This document shows, piece by piece, positions 14,448 to 24,299 of a DNA stretch of 64,000 bases; position 1 is the stretch's first letter; each line of letters starts with the position of its first letter. The position numbers and the translations under genes were made by a program. The DNA lies in assembly GCF_001612635.1 (NCBI RefSeq), contig NZ_BDAV01000005.1:372001-436000 (forward strand), in the 5' to 3' direction. The notes under the pieces are model-generated. The model was given only the letters and a program-made list of their open reading frames with translations, was not told the origin of the DNA and ran no database searches. The DNA is from Nocardia africana NBRC 100379. GTDB taxonomy: Bacteria; Actinomycetota; Actinomycetes; Mycobacteriales; Mycobacteriaceae.

Positions 14448-16111
14448 GGCACGATCCTACGGGTGGCCGGTGACAGGTTCACCGGCCCGTCGCCGGGCGC
14501 GGGCGGCGGAGCCGGGCCCGCATGGGTGCGATGGCGGCGCGAGCCGAGGCGGGCGAGTACGGCGACACCACATCCGATGAGCGCTCCGGCCAGTGCCGCG
14601 CCCGTCGCACCCGCGGGCATCGGCAGCGAAATCCCCAGTGCCGCCCCGCGTTCGGCGACGAAGAGCAACCACCACAGCGGCGGCTCGGCCAGGTTCAGCA
14701 CCCAGATCGCCGCCGGCTGCCAGCAGCAGGAGAGGGCGGCCGCGCCGACGCCGAGCAGCGTGATCGGGGCGACGACGGGCTCGACCAGCACATTCGCCAC
14801 GATCGCCACACCGCTGACATGTCCGGTGAGTGCCGCGATGATCGGCGTGGTGACCGCGAAGGCCGCCGCCGCGACACCGAACGCCTCGGCCACCAGCGGT
14901 GGCCAGCCGCGCTGTTCGAGCCACTGCGACCAGATCGGCGCCAGCAGGATCAGGCCCGCGGTGGCCAGCACCGACAGGGTGAATCCGATATCCACCGCCA
15001 AGTGCGGCGAGAACGCGATCAACACGAGCACCGCGGCACAGAGGGCGGGAAGCGCCTGTTTCCGGCGTCCCGTCACCATCGCCAGCACCGCGATCGCGCC
15101 CATCACCGCCGCCCGCAGTACCGAGGGCGACGGGCGCGCCAGGATGACGAATCCGATGAGCGCCAGCCCGGCGAGGACCGCGGCCCAGCGCGGGTCGAGC
15201 GTCAGCGCGCGGGTCGCGAGCAGCACGCCGGCCAGGACGATCGAGACATTCGTTCCGGACACGGCCACCAGATGCGTGAGATCGACCGCTTGGAAGTCCT
15301 CTCGCACGTGATCCGGCAGCCGGGAGATATCGCCGTCGATCAGCCCCGGCAGCACTCCGGCCGCATCCGGTGGCAGTGCCCGCCGGGCCGCCTCGGACAG
15401 ATTTTCCCGCACCGTCGCGGCCGCCGACTGCCACCACGGGCGCGGGCCGACTCGGGACGGCGGGCCCTGCGCTCGTAGTACAGCGACCGTCAGATCGCGC
15501 CGCCACGGGCGATCGAGCCGAGCCCGGACGGTGACGTGCTGCCCCGGCACCAGATCCGACCAGCCTCGCTCCGGCATGATCACCGTCACCGCCGCATCGC
15601 CGTGCACCGATGTTGCACCGTAACAGAATTCGCGCACCGTCGCGCGCATCATCCATTGCCGCCCACCGAAGGAACGGGCCGGGAGGGGTTTCGGATCTCC
15701 CGCCACCATTTCGGCCGTCACCTCACTGCCCGCCGCCAGCCGCCCGAGGGGATGAGCACTCACGCGATAGGCCTGCCACGACGCCGCCACCCCGAACCCG
15801 GCGGACGCCAGCAGCGCGGCCAGCACCACCCACCACCCCGCTCGATGCGGCACACGAAAACGGCCACGCGCCAATACGATTCCCGATCCGGCCGCCGCCA
15901 TTCCGAGCCCGACGCACACCCACATTCCGGCTCGCCATCCCAGCGATATGCCCGCAACGCTCACACCCCAGCACCCCAGCGCCGCGGGAAGCAACCGCGC
16001 GTCCAGTGCGGTGGCACCGGTTCCGGTCGTTCCCTGATCGGCATCGCCGCGCCCGGAGTCCGAGACCGGCTCGGGCCGGAGTCGACTGCCGTTGGATCCC
16101 CCGGGGTTCAC
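14444..16111 (-). CDS. comEC: ComEC/Rec2-type membrane channel protein, short form without a beta-lactamase domain
   Basis: The 555-aa membrane protein has an N-terminal block of hydrophobic helices, a soluble OB-like segment ([10 protein letters not shown]), and then the competence domain. That domain starts with [19 protein letters not shown] near residue 280 and continues with about eight more membrane helices. It stops after a basic tail, so the C-terminal metallo-beta-lactamase domain of full-length ComEC is missing, as in the mycobacterial protein. In competent bacteria ComEC forms the DNA uptake pore. Natural competence in this lineage is not generally established, so the role here is open. 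GTG at 16111 overlaps the comEA stop as GTGA and is the best start; the frame extends further upstream only as a shadow of comEA. Confidence 0.88.
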   Translation of the reverse strand: MNPGGSNGSRLRPEPVSDSGRGDADQGTTGTGATALDARLLPAALGCWGVSVAGISLGWRAGMWVCVGLGMAAAGSGIVLARGRFRVPHRAGWWVVLAALLASAGFGVAASWQAYRVSAHPLGRLAAGSEVTAEMVAGDPKPLPARSFGGRQWMMRATVREFCYGATSVHGDAAVTVIMPERGWSDLVPGQHVTVRARLDRPWRRDLTVAVLRAQGPPSRVGPRPWWQSAAATVRENLSEAARRALPPDAAGVLPGLIDGDISRLPDHVREDFQAVDLTHLVAVSGTNVSIVLAGVLLATRALTLDPRWAAVLAGLALIGFVILARPSPSVLRAAVMGAIAVLAMVTGRRKQALPALCAAVLVLIAFSPHLAVDIGFTLSVLATAGLILLAPIWSQWLEQRGWPPLVAEAFGVAAAAFAVTTPIIAALTGHVSGVAIVANVLVEPVVAPITLLGVGAAALSCCWQPAAIWVLNLAEPPLWWLLFVAERGAALGISLPMPAGATGAALAGALIGCGVAVLARLGSRRHRTHAGPAPPPAPGDGPVNLSPATRRIVP

Positions 16112-17406
16112 AGGGTGACCTGATCGCGGAGGCGCTCGAGCTTGGCGGGACCGATGCCGGTGACTTCGGCGAGTTGGTCGATGCTGGTGAAGCGGCCGTG
16201 CCGAGTGCGCCAGCCGATAATGGCCGCGGCGGTGGTGGGACCCACCCCGGTGAGAGAGTCGAGATCCTGTTCCGTCGCCGTGTTGAGGTTGACCTTGTGT
16301 CCCGGTGGCGACACGGCGCCCGATGTCGCGGCCGAATGCGGCGCGCCCGGAACGACCATGCTGCCGAGGCGCGGGCCGCTCGCGGGACCGGGTGCACCGA
16401 CGACAATCTGGTCTCCGTCGGCGAGCCGTTGGGCGAGATTCAGTCCGGCGAGGTCCGCACCGTCTCGCGCGACGGCCACCGCGACGGCATCGGCGACCCG
16501 CGTTCCGGGTGCGAGATGCACCAGTCCCGGATGCTCGACCAAGCCGATCACGCTGACCACCAGATCGCCGCCGGGAGCCGGCAACGGCGTCGCCCGGCCC
16601 GGCGGATCGGACCGCACGGCCAATCCGGGGCCATCCGCCGGTGCGGGCACGGCGGAGGTTTCGACGGAGGCCGTGTGCACGGCCGGTAGGGGTGCCACCG
16701 GCGCCGCCACCGGGTCGTCGCGGTGCGCCGCTGCCGCCGCGACGATCACGGCCGCCACGCCGGCACCGGCCAGCACCCACACCCCCTTCCGCCCCGGATC
16801 CATGCGAACTCCCCGGAATCGCTCCGGAACCAGCCGCTGCCAGATCGTCACCGTTCCCACCGGCTCACTGAGCCACTGCGGAATTCGCGGGCTTTCCGGC
16901 GCCTCGGCGAAGGTCACCGCCGCGCCATTCGCCGCGAGACCTTCGTCCTCTTCCCGACTGTCACCGTCGCGCAGGTCGGGGGCTCCCGCACTCGAAGGAT
17001 GCGACGCGGCATCGCCGCGCCTCGGCCGGATACGGCTCGGCGGATATGGCCGCCTCGGCCAGGTACCACCGTGGTCGCCGGCCCGCACACCGGCGGCGGC
17101 TTCGTCCAGGCCCGCGTCCACACCCGGTCGCGTCGCGACGACAGTTCGGCCGCCGTCGGAGCCGCTCACCGGTACGGCAGGGAGATCCGGTTCGCTACCA
17201 CGGAAGCCGAAATTCCTGCTTCCCGAGGGGCGGCCCGAGGGATCGCGGCGCTGTTCGGCCGAGTCGGCGGGTGACCGGGCGAGGTCCCACAGCCCGTCGT
17301 GGGTTGGGTCACCCGGCCCGGGGGCCAGGGTGCCGAGCGTTCCCAGCCCGGGTGATACGTCGTGCAGTCGCTGCCGCAGCAGGGTCCGATCCTCGTGTCG
17401 CGCCAT
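16108..17406 (-). CDS. comEA: ComEA-like DNA-binding protein
   Basis: With the ATG at 17406 the product is 432 aa. A long, disordered, charged N-terminus of about 200 residues faces the cytoplasm. One membrane helix follows (GVWVLAGAGVAAVIVAAAA, about 205-226), then an extracellular Pro/Ala linker, an SLBB-type domain (VVSVIGLVEHPGLVHLAPGT, about 280-335) and a C-terminal double helix-hairpin-helix. That last element reads VNLNTATEQDLDSLTGVG and VTGIGPAKLERLRDQV. The HhH pair binds double-stranded DNA without sequence preference, as in ComEA of transformable bacteria. The N-terminal part is far longer than in classical ComEA. It heads a coupled operon with comEC and holA. An in-frame ATG at 17496 would add 30 unlikely residues. 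Confidence 0.88.
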   Translation of the reverse strand: MARHEDRTLLRQRLHDVSPGLGTLGTLAPGPGDPTHDGLWDLARSPADSAEQRRDPSGRPSGSRNFGFRGSEPDLPAVPVSGSDGGRTVVATRPGVDAGLDEAAAGVRAGDHGGTWPRRPYPPSRIRPRRGDAASHPSSAGAPDLRDGDSREEDEGLAANGAAVTFAEAPESPRIPQWLSEPVGTVTIWQRLVPERFRGVRMDPGRKGVWVLAGAGVAAVIVAAAAAHRDDPVAAPVAPLPAVHTASVETSAVPAPADGPGLAVRSDPPGRATPLPAPGGDLVVSVIGLVEHPGLVHLAPGTRVADAVAVAVARDGADLAGLNLAQRLADGDQIVVGAPGPASGPRLGSMVVPGAPHSAATSGAVSPPGHKVNLNTATEQDLDSLTGVGPTTAAAIIGWRTRHGRFTSIDQLAEVTGIGPAKLERLRDQVTL

Positions 17407-17541
17407 GACCGTGACCGTAGGTGGGCGGTGCGTCGAGCCGCGGAGCGCGATCTGGGGTTTCGAAATGTCTGGGGACAGCGGTCGAGCTGTGGACAACGCG
17501 CGGCGCGGGGGCCGAATTCGTCGGCCGGCGGTGGTAGGCGC

Positions 17542-18384
17542 TCAGCCGCAGCCGCCGGGGACCACCAGGACGCCGACCGCTCCGGTGCCTACGTGCACGC
17601 CGAGCGTGGGGCCGAATTCCGCGATCACGAGCTCCCGCAGACCGGGGATGAGTTCGCCGAGCTGTGCGGCGATCGTGGCCGCCGCGGCGGCGGCACCGAG
17701 ATGCTGAACCGCTACCGCCGCCCCGTCGTCCCCGGCCGCATCGACCGCTGCGGCAACGAGTTTCGCGAAGGCCTTGGATCGGGTCCGTGCCTTCTCCCGC
17801 AGTTCCAGTTTCCCGTCGACGATCTGCAGTATCGGCTTGGTCACGAGTTCGGTGCCGAAGAACATGGCCGCGGTGCTGAGCCGCCCGCCGCGACGCAGCT
17901 GCTCGGTCCGGTTGACGACGATGAACGTGCGAGATCGCCCGGCGGCGGCGACCGCGGTGTCGTAGACGACATCCAGCGCCGCACCCGACTGCGCGCGACG
18001 AGCCGCGGCGAGGACCGGTAGCCCGGTGCCCAGGCCCGCGCTCAGCGAATCCACCAATCGCACCCGATCGGCGGCATCCATATCGTGCACGGCCTGCCGC
18101 CCGGCCTCCCAAGTCGCCGAGAGCTGACGCGAAATATGCACGGCCACAACACCATCGCCCGCGCTGAGCTCCAGGGCGCGCTCGTAGGCGGCGCGTAGTT
18201 CACCCGGAGAAGCGGAGGAGGTCGTGACCGTGGACGCGCCGTAGTCGATCTCGCATTCGTCGACGCCCTCCGCTATCGCGCGATCGTCGACCAGCACATG
18301 CAGCGGCACCACCACGATGCCCAACTCCGCTACCAGTTCGGCGGGAACGCTCGCCGCCGAATCCGTGACCACCACAACGGCCAT
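17542..18384 (-). CDS. DegV family fatty-acid-binding protein
   Basis: The 280-aa product shows the two-lobed DegV fold. Its N-terminal lobe has VVTDSAASVPAELVAE and the PLHVLVDD strand. The lipid-head contact region TTSSASPGELRAAYERAL comes next, and then VAVHISRQLSATWEAGRQA and SLSAGLGTGLP. DegV proteins (FakB in Firmicutes) present a bound fatty acid to a kinase or other enzyme. No FakA-like kinase is in this window, so the partner is unknown. It lies 17 nt upstream of, and in the same direction as, the comEA-side unit, and is probably co-transcribed from the nadD-rsfS-gpgP-octT side. The ATG start at 18384 gives a normal family N-terminus. Confidence 0.9.
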   Translation of the reverse strand: MAVVVVTDSAASVPAELVAELGIVVVPLHVLVDDRAIAEGVDECEIDYGASTVTTSSASPGELRAAYERALELSAGDGVVAVHISRQLSATWEAGRQAVHDMDAADRVRLVDSLSAGLGTGLPVLAAARRAQSGAALDVVYDTAVAAAGRSRTFIVVNRTEQLRRGGRLSTAAMFFGTELVTKPILQIVDGKLELREKARTRSKAFAKLVAAAVDAAGDDGAAVAVQHLGAAAAAATIAAQLGELIPGLRELVIAEFGPTLGVHVGTGAVGVLVVPGGCG

Positions 18385-18401
18385 CGGCTATCCGAACCGA
18401 T

Positions 18402-19562
18402 TCATGCACCGGCCTCGACCGAACGCACCTCCGACAGCACCTTCACCATGGCCCGTGCCACCGCCGCATGCCCCTCCCAGCCCCAGTGGATCCCGTCCGG
18501 ATTCGCCTCGCCCGAGAAGATGTCGTCGCGCACGGCCTCACCCAGATCCACCAGCGGCACACCGGATTTCGTGGACCACTCCCGCAGCGCACGCACTGCG
18601 GGCGCACGCCCGGTGTGCACCCGGCCGTAGGCTTCGCAATCGTGGACCGAGGGCAGTACCGAGACCACCGGCAGCTCCGGCCGCAACTGGGCCAGCGCAT
18701 GCCGTGACTGTTCCAGGTAGTCGATACTCACATGCGGCGGAAGTGCCACGGGGCGACCGAGTTTCGACAGCCGCGGTTGCAGCCACTGATAGCCGGTGCG
18801 CACCTGCCGGCGCAGCACCGGCGGGCGCAGGTACCGGATCAATTCGCGCAGCGCCGTGGGCAGCGGCGACGGCAGCGTATCCATGCCGCCCGTGGCCAGG
18901 ACAACTGCTCCCGCGCGCGGCACCGCGGCCCACACGCGTGGATCGCCGATGAGTGCCCAATAGGCATCGCGGCAGGTCCAGCCGATCCGCGCCACCAATT
19001 CGACGTCCCAATCGAGTTCCGCGGCAACCAGATTCGGCCAGATGCGCGGATGGTCGGCGGGCAGTCCGCCCTTCGGGCCGAAGTACGACAGCGAATCCGC
19101 GATCACGACCAGCACGGGGCGCGTCGAATTCGCGGGCGCCCCGGTCGATTCGGCGCCTACGGCGATACTCGGCTGTGCGTCCGCGGAGACCGCCTCGTCG
19201 ATTCCGGAGACGGCGTCGACGGCCGCGCTCGACACGGTCTGATCGCCGGGAACAGCTGCGCCGAATGCGGTGTCGGAACCCCCGGGCAGGCCATCCTGCG
19301 CCCCACCTTCGGCCGACTCCTCGCCCGCCGTGCGCACCTCCTCGCCGACCTCGGGCGGTCCGGTCGATCCACCGTCGTCGTCCGCGTCGCCCGATTCGGA
19401 CGCCGCGTCGGATTCCCCGGCCGGTTCGACCGGCGCAACGGGACCGCCGAACAGCGCGTCCGGCAACCGCCGGACGGGCCCTTCGGACGCCTTGCGCAAC
19501 AGTTCGTCGGATACCTGCCGGACCGGCTCGTCCCGGTCGTCGGAGGAGCGTTCAGAGGACAT
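18402..19562 (-). CDS. octT: Diglucosylglycerate octanoyltransferase with a long acidic N-terminal extension
   Basis: OctT transfers octanoate to diglucosylglycerate, an early step in building the methylglucose lipopolysaccharides of mycobacteria and nocardiae. The catalytic part is an SGNH-hydrolase fold. Block I is [10 protein letters not shown] (Ser157), a glycine block lies around LATGGMD, and the C-terminal Asp/His pair is in [10 protein letters not shown] (Asp356, His359). About 145 residues before it are acidic and low complexity (Glu/Asp/Gly/Ser), whereas the M. tuberculosis enzyme is only about 250 aa. The ATG at 19562 overlaps the gpgP end by 11 nt. A later internal start would remove the extension, but none has a better ribosome site. 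The neighbour gpgP acts earlier in the same pathway. Confidence 0.85.
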   Translation of the reverse strand: MSSERSSDDRDEPVRQVSDELLRKASEGPVRRLPDALFGGPVAPVEPAGESDAASESGDADDDGGSTGPPEVGEEVRTAGEESAEGGAQDGLPGGSDTAFGAAVPGDQTVSSAAVDAVSGIDEAVSADAQPSIAVGAESTGAPANSTRPVLVVIADSLSYFGPKGGLPADHPRIWPNLVAAELDWDVELVARIGWTCRDAYWALIGDPRVWAAVPRAGAVVLATGGMDTLPSPLPTALRELIRYLRPPVLRRQVRTGYQWLQPRLSKLGRPVALPPHVSIDYLEQSRHALAQLRPELPVVSVLPSVHDCEAYGRVHTGRAPAVRALREWSTKSGVPLVDLGEAVRDDIFSGEANPDGIHWGWEGHAAVARAMVKVLSEVRSVEAGA

Positions 19563-20328
19563 CAGGTGCTACCTTCGCCGCCGCATTCCACACATCCAGC
19601 CGCCAACCCGGCTGATCGATGCCCGGACCGTGGCTGCTCAGCTGCACCCAGCTGGTATTGGCCAATCCACCCAGGATCGGCCATTTGTGCTCGGGCAGTT
19701 CCAGCAGCGCGGCGGTCAGGGCGGCGATCAGCCCGCCGTGCGCGACCAGGATGATGGTACGGCCGGGCCAGTCCGCACGCTCGGCGAACAGCTCGCGAAC
19801 CACCGGCAGCGCCCGCGCGCCGACCTCGAGTTTGCTCTCCCCACCCGGCGGAGTCACCGTGGGATCCAGCCGCCACGCCTTGCGCGCGCCCGGATACCGC
19901 GCGTCCACCTCGAGATGGTCGAGACCTTCCCAATCGCCGAGGCTGGTCTCCCGCAGCCGCGCGTCCCGCACAACCTCGAGTCCGCTGTGTTCGGCGAGGG
20001 CGAGTGCGGTGTCGTAGGCGCGGCGCAGATCCGAAGAGACGATCGCGACGGCGTCCTGGGAAACGAGCTCGCGCGCAGCGTCTTTCGCCTGTCGCCGGCC
20101 CAATTCGCTGAGCTCGGTGTCGATCTGGCCCTGCATGCGGTCCGCGGCGTTCCATTCCGTCTGCCCGTGTCGCAGCAGGATCAGCCGGCGCACCCCCGGA
20201 TACTTCGACGCCCGCGAACCCACCGCCGACGCAACACCTTCGGGTGCGTCGCTCACACCGGAGTCGACGGCGCGTTCCCCGGATACCTCGGGATCACGCG
20301 CGGTCCCCCCTTCGGGCCCGCGGCTCAC
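19552..20328 (-). CDS. gpgP: Glucosyl-3-phosphoglycerate phosphatase (histidine phosphatase family)
   Basis: This 258-aa enzyme removes phosphate from glucosyl-3-phosphoglycerate to make glucosylglycerate in methylglucose lipopolysaccharide synthesis. The histidine-phosphatase core begins with [12 protein letters not shown] (RHG at 53-55, His54 being the phospho-acceptor). It continues with [11 protein letters not shown], the acid/base motif in ETSLGDWEG, and the second histidine in LVAHGG. About 45 disordered residues precede the core. Without the synteny it would be called a generic phosphoglycerate-mutase-like phosphatase; the place between rsfS and octT matches the characterised mycobacterial gene. 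The GTG start at 20328 overlaps the rsfS stop as GTGA. Confidence 0.88.
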   Translation of the reverse strand: MSRGPEGGTARDPEVSGERAVDSGVSDAPEGVASAVGSRASKYPGVRRLILLRHGQTEWNAADRMQGQIDTELSELGRRQAKDAARELVSQDAVAIVSSDLRRAYDTALALAEHSGLEVVRDARLRETSLGDWEGLDHLEVDARYPGARKAWRLDPTVTPPGGESKLEVGARALPVVRELFAERADWPGRTIILVAHGGLIAALTAALLELPEHKWPILGGLANTSWVQLSSHGPGIDQPGWRLDVWNAAAKVAPDVL

Positions 20329-20729
20329 GCGGGATCCCCGCTACCACTCGCCGGAGCCTGAGCGGGCGCGGCCAGACCCGGCACCTCGACCTGCGGGCAG
20401 TCCTTCCACAACCGTTCCAGCGCATAGAAATTGCGTTCGTCGCTGTGCTGGATGTGCACCACGACATCGACGTAGTCCAGCAGCACCCAGCGGCCTTCCC
20501 GAGTGCCCTCGCGGCGGACCGGCTTGTGCCCGGCGAGACGCAACTTCTCCTCGACGTTGTCGACGATCGCGTTGACCTGACGCTCGTTCGGCGCGGAGGC
20601 GATGACGAAGCAGTCGGTGATCACCAGCTGATCGGAGACGTCGAGGACGACGACGTCGGTCGCCAGCTTCTCGTCGGCGGCCCGCGCGGCGACCTGCGCC
20701 ATCTCCACCGCCTGTGCCGATGCCGTCAT
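20325..20729 (-). CDS. rsfS: Ribosome silencing factor RsfS
   Basis: RsfS binds protein uL14 of the 50S subunit and blocks joining with 30S in slow growth. The 134-aa protein has the family core: an ADEKLATDVVVLDVSDQL strand, then ITDCFVIASAPNERQVNAIV and RWVLLDYVDVVVHIQH. The IQHSDERNFYALERLW end is the YxLExLW-type signature. A C-terminal Ala/Pro tail follows. The ATG at 20729 starts MTASAQAVEMAQ, and GAGG lies a few bases upstream. It follows nadD by 70 bp and overlaps gpgP by 4 nt, the usual nadD-rsfS-gpgP order. Confidence 0.95.
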   Translation of the reverse strand: MTASAQAVEMAQVAARAADEKLATDVVVLDVSDQLVITDCFVIASAPNERQVNAIVDNVEEKLRLAGHKPVRREGTREGRWVLLDYVDVVVHIQHSDERNFYALERLWKDCPQVEVPGLAAPAQAPASGSGDPA

Positions 20730-20799
20730 GCGTTCTCTCCTCGAGCATGAGCGGGGCGCTCCATGGTTATGCTCCGCTGCCTCCTGCGCGCCTGACCGC

Positions 20800-21444
20800 T
20801 CATGCTGGGCTCACCTTCCCGTTCCCTCCCGGCACGTACAGGTGCCGTTTCGATATGTACTGCACGACGCCGTCGGGAACGAGGTACCACACCGGACGCC
20901 CCTCGGCGGCGCGGCGACGGCATTCGCTCGACGAGATCGCCAGGGCCGGGATCTCGATGACGGTGACCGCATCGGCCGGCTGGTTCCGCAGATGTTCCTC
21001 GAGGTGGTCGACATTCAATTCGTACCCCGGACGGCTCACCCCGACGAACTTCGCCAGCTCGAACAGTTCCGCCCAATCCTGCCATGTCAGGATGCTGGCC
21101 AACGCGTCCGCACCCGTGATGAAGTACAGATCCGCGTCCGGATGCTGATTCTGCAGGTCACGAAGGGTATCGACGGTGTAGGTCGCCTTCTCCCGGTCGA
21201 TGTCGGCCCGGCTGACCGAGAACCGCGGATTGGACGCGGTGGCGATGACCGTCATGAGATAGCGGTCCTCCGCCGGTGAGACCTGCCGCGAGGATTTCTG
21301 CCACGGCTGCCCGGTGGGTACGAAGATCACTTCATCGAGGTCGAACCGGTTGGCGACCTCACTGGCGGCAACCAGGTGCCCGTGATGGATCGGATCGAAC
21401 GTACCGCCCATCACGCCCAGTTTGCGCCGGCCTGTGTTTTGCAC
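20800..21444 (-). CDS. nadD: Nicotinate-nucleotide adenylyltransferase
   Basis: NadD transfers AMP from ATP to nicotinate mononucleotide in NAD synthesis. The 214-aa product has the nucleotidyltransferase P-loop-like motif [12 protein letters not shown] (13-24), the [10 protein letters not shown] substrate segment and YFITGADAL. The [20 protein letters not shown] region corresponds to the family ISSTxxR motif. The C-terminus is slightly extended. The start at 21444 gives a short lead of eight residues before the beta-1 strand. It is likely the first gene of the nadD-rsfS-gpgP-octT-degV group; 141 bp separate it from the upstream gene. Confidence 0.95.
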   Translation of the reverse strand: MQNTGRRKLGVMGGTFDPIHHGHLVAASEVANRFDLDEVIFVPTGQPWQKSSRQVSPAEDRYLMTVIATASNPRFSVSRADIDREKATYTVDTLRDLQNQHPDADLYFITGADALASILTWQDWAELFELAKFVGVSRPGYELNVDHLEEHLRNQPADAVTVIEIPALAISSSECRRRAAEGRPVWYLVPDGVVQYISKRHLYVPGGNGKVSPA

Positions 21445-21585
21445 GAATGCCGAGCTTACTGGGCGGGCCCGGGCGGGGGCGGGTCTCGTCGGCCGATGCG
21501 GCCTTCGAGCGGGCCCGGCGACGCCGATTCCGGGCCGGATGCGCCGGGACGAGGCCCGGCGCCGCTGCCCGGGGAACGCCGGTGC

Positions 21586-22449
21586 TCACCGCGTCCGTCG
21601 CGCCGACAGATACGCCCGCACCATCGCGGCCGGGTTGCGCGCCGAGCGCCGGGACCGGGCCGCCGCCTCGATCAGGTCGCCGTGCAGTTCGTCCCACTCC
21701 GGCCGGCCGGCGACGGCGGCCGCACCCGCTGTGTAGGCCCGTGCCGCGGCACGGTGGCGGTGGCACTGCGTCAGACATCGTCCGAACTGCTCGTACAGCA
21801 CCGCGATCTCTTCCGGCGGATAGGGCAGCGCAGCGCAGCCGAGGGCCTCGGCGAACAGCGTGGCGGCGAGGCGATGGTGACCGCTGCGGTAGTGGACGCG
21901 AGCGGCGAGCAGGGTGTGATGGGCCGCGTCGGCGGCGGAGATACCGGCCCAGCTCTCGGCCGCGACGGCCGCCGCGGCCGCCACGTCGTGCGCCCGGCCC
22001 GGCTGGTTGCCGACCGCCGTCACCACCAGCGAGCACAGCCGCGCGAGCTGCTCACCCGACAGCACGCCGGTGCCACAATCCAGAGCCTGCAACAACATTC
22101 GTTCCGCTACGGCGGGACTGGTGCCGAGCAGGGCGGTCGCGGCCTCGGTCAGTTCCCGCGCTCGCCGCCGCATATCGCCCCGCACCGGCCGGTCCGTCGC
22201 GCGCGGCGGTGCCGGGTGTTCGGTCGCGGCGCGTTCGTCGCCGGATCGCTCCGAGTCCCGCGACCCGGAGCCCCGCGGCCCAGGGGCGCGCGGCTCGACC
22301 GCCCAGGGGCGGGGATGTCGTTGCGCCGCAGGGGCGCTCGGCTGGTCGGCGGGGATTTCGTCGGCGAACTCCCCCGATGGGCACGGCACGCGCGAATGAT
22401 CGACGGACCCGCTTGGAAAGCGCTTAACAGCCGCTGATGGTGCCGGCAA
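21586..22449 (-). CDS. Helical-repeat (TPR-like) protein of unknown function
   Basis: The product is up to 287 aa. The first 90 residues are Pro/Arg/Ala-rich and may be disordered or partly untranslated. From about residue 93 (MRRRARELTEAATALLG) the sequence is a run of amphipathic helix pairs. Examples are ERMLLQALDCGTGVLSGEQLA, AAHHTLLAARVHYRSGHH and CLTQCHRHRAAARAYTAG. Their spacing resembles tetratricopeptide repeats, as in bacterial regulator or scaffold proteins. No DNA-binding or catalytic motif is seen. It starts 9 nt after the end of the MmcQ-like gene and runs the same way, so co-transcription is likely. An internal start at the Met93 codon would give 195 aa. Confidence 0.5.
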   Translation of the reverse strand: MPAPSAAVKRFPSGSVDHSRVPCPSGEFADEIPADQPSAPAAQRHPRPWAVEPRAPGPRGSGSRDSERSGDERAATEHPAPPRATDRPVRGDMRRRARELTEAATALLGTSPAVAERMLLQALDCGTGVLSGEQLARLCSLVVTAVGNQPGRAHDVAAAAAVAAESWAGISAADAAHHTLLAARVHYRSGHHRLAATLFAEALGCAALPYPPEEIAVLYEQFGRCLTQCHRHRAAARAYTAGAAAVAGRPEWDELHGDLIEAAARSRRSARNPAAMVRAYLSARRTR

Positions 22450-22457
22450 ATGCCGCG

Positions 22458-22790
22458 TTACTCCTTCGGCCGCTTGGACTTCGGCAGTTTGGCCACGACA
22501 TCGGCATAGGACTGATCGATCAGTTCGCGCACTTCCGCATCCGACACCGAGCCGCCCAGCCGCACGGTGTTCCAGCCGTATCGCCCGATATAGGCGGAGG
22601 CGCTGACGTCATCGGGATGGATATGCACCAGTTCGTCGGCTTCGAGGCGGTTGCGCCCGCATTTGAGCGTCACCGCCTCCGCGCCGACGAAGGCGAAAAT
22701 CTTGTCGCCGACTTTCGCGACGACATCGCCCCAGGGTTCGTCGCGCCACGCTCCCGGCTTGCCGAGGCAGTACCGCAGCAGATCGCTCAT
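22458..22790 (-). CDS. MmcQ/YjbR family protein
   Basis: A 110-aa single-domain protein of the MmcQ/YjbR (CyaY-like fold) family. It opens with MSDLLRYCLGKPGAWRDEPW, has the strand KIFAFVGAEAVTLKC, and ends with the WNTVRLGG and EVRELIDQSYADVVAKLP elements that mark the family. These proteins are often labelled DNA-binding from structure, but the cellular role is mostly unknown. The ATG at 22790 has a GAGG-type ribosome site. It is followed closely by the helical-repeat gene and preceded by the VWA gene (16-bp gap). A second family member lies at 40310-40720. Confidence 0.85.
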   Translation of the reverse strand: MSDLLRYCLGKPGAWRDEPWGDVVAKVGDKIFAFVGAEAVTLKCGRNRLEADELVHIHPDDVSASAYIGRYGWNTVRLGGSVSDAEVRELIDQSYADVVAKLPKSKRPKE

Positions 22791-22805
22791 GACCCTCCTC
22801 GATGG

Positions 22806-24296
22806 CTAGACCGGCAGCAGCCTGCTCACCACACCGGTCAGCTGGCGCGCCGACCGGCATTCGTGCATCTCGACGACCTCGGCGTAGCGGTTGGCGGCCG
22901 AATCGCCAGTGCCCCACATCTTTTCGGCCTCCGGATTCAGCCAGTGCGCATGCTTGGCCACCTGAACGAGTTCCCGCAGCGTATTCAGCGCCGGATCGCG
23001 ATAGTTCGTGCGGGCGTCGCCGAGGATAAGCAGTGAGGTGCGGCTGGTCACCACGTCGGGCCAGTCCTGCGCGAAACCACGCAGCGCCGCACCGTAATCC
23101 GAATGCCCCTCGAATCCGACCACCTTCGTCTCGGTGAAGATGCGACGGGTGACCTGATCCAGCGGCGTGACCTGATCGAAGATGTGGGTCACCTCGTCCA
23201 CCTGGTCGACGAAGGCGAAGATCCGTACCCGCGAGAACTGCTCACGCAGCGAATCCACCAGCAGCATGGTGAAACTGGAGAATCCGGCGACCGATCCCGA
23301 GATGTCGCACAGCAGTACCAGATCCGGGCGGCCGGGCCGCGGTTTGCGGGTTTGCAGCGTGATCGGCACCCCGCCGGTGGACATGGATTTCCGCAACGTC
23401 TTGCGCAGATCTATTTCGCCGCGCCGGGAACGGCGACGGCGAGCGGCCAGGCGAGACGCGAGCACCCGGGCCAATCGCTGCGAACCGCGGCGCAATTCGG
23501 CCAGCTCGTTCTCCGAGATCCGCAAGAAGTCGGCATCCTCGGCCTGGCGCTGGACACCGTAGGTCGCCACCCGCTCGCGGCCCAGCCGCTCGGCCACCCG
23601 CCGCCGCGTCTCGGCCTCGACGGTGCCGCGAAACGCCTTGACCCGTTCGCGGGCGGCGCGGCGGGCGACCTCGGTGTCGAACTCCGAATTGTTCTGCCCG
23701 GCGGCCAATCCCGCGAGGATCTTGCTGATCAGCACCTCGGGCTGCACATCTTTCAGCGTCTGGTACGCCGAGAACGACGGCCCGTTCGCCGACTGGTACT
23801 GGCCCATCTGCTCGACCATCTGCGCGGCCAGATTCTGCAGCTGCCGGGTCTGGTCCCCGCTCGGCTCGGCGGCCAGCATCTCGGCCAGCATGCGCCGCAA
23901 CTCGAACAGGTCGATTTCACCGTCGTCGCGCCGCGGCAGCTCGATATCCCCGGCGCCCGCACGTTCCCCCAGTGCGGCCGGGAACCACAGCTCGAACAAT
24001 CCGTCGAAGGTGGCGCGCTGCGTGGGCCGGCGCAGCAGCGCACAGGCCAGGCCCTCGCGCAGCATCTCGCGATCCATCAGATCGACCACGGTGAGCACCC
24101 GGCCGGCGTCCACGGTTTCCGACGGGCCGACCGGAATTCCCCTGGCGCGCAAGGCTTCCACGAAGCCGACCACATGCCCGGAAAGCCCGTGCGGCGCGGT
24201 CTGCCCGGGTTGCGGCGCACCCTGCGCCGCGGACGCGGACCCGCCACGCAGCGCCGCCGAGACCAGCGCGCGGGGGGTGGTGCGCTTACCGGACAC
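22806..24296 (-). CDS. VWA domain protein (CoxE-like), partner of the MoxR ATPase
   Basis: The 496-aa protein has a helical N-terminal domain with GHVVGFVEALRARGIPVGPSE, a charged middle, and a C-terminal von Willebrand A domain. The metal-ion-dependent adhesion motif is LLCDISGSVAG near residue 329 (DxSxS). The domain continues through FVDQVDEVTHIF to LILGDARTNYRDP. MoxR-VWA pairs act as chaperone-like activators that load metals or remodel client complexes; the client here is not visible. The gene begins 3 nt after the MoxR ATPase stop, so the two are co-expressed. The same pair sits beside proA in M. tuberculosis. The ATG start at 24296 is the first in frame after the ATPase gene. Confidence 0.88.
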   Translation of the reverse strand: MSGKRTTPRALVSAALRGGSASAAQGAPQPGQTAPHGLSGHVVGFVEALRARGIPVGPSETVDAGRVLTVVDLMDREMLREGLACALLRRPTQRATFDGLFELWFPAALGERAGAGDIELPRRDDGEIDLFELRRMLAEMLAAEPSGDQTRQLQNLAAQMVEQMGQYQSANGPSFSAYQTLKDVQPEVLISKILAGLAAGQNNSEFDTEVARRAARERVKAFRGTVEAETRRRVAERLGRERVATYGVQRQAEDADFLRISENELAELRRGSQRLARVLASRLAARRRRSRRGEIDLRKTLRKSMSTGGVPITLQTRKPRPGRPDLVLLCDISGSVAGFSSFTMLLVDSLREQFSRVRIFAFVDQVDEVTHIFDQVTPLDQVTRRIFTETKVVGFEGHSDYGAALRGFAQDWPDVVTSRTSLLILGDARTNYRDPALNTLRELVQVAKHAHWLNPEAEKMWGTGDSAANRYAEVVEMHECRSARQLTGVVSRLLPV

Positions 24297-24299
24297 GGC

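Noticed and set aside
17407..17541. Place where M. tuberculosis has the eis acetyltransferase gene
   Set aside because: Only 135 bp lie between comEA and degV, with no remnant of an acetyltransferase, so eis is absent here rather than decayed.
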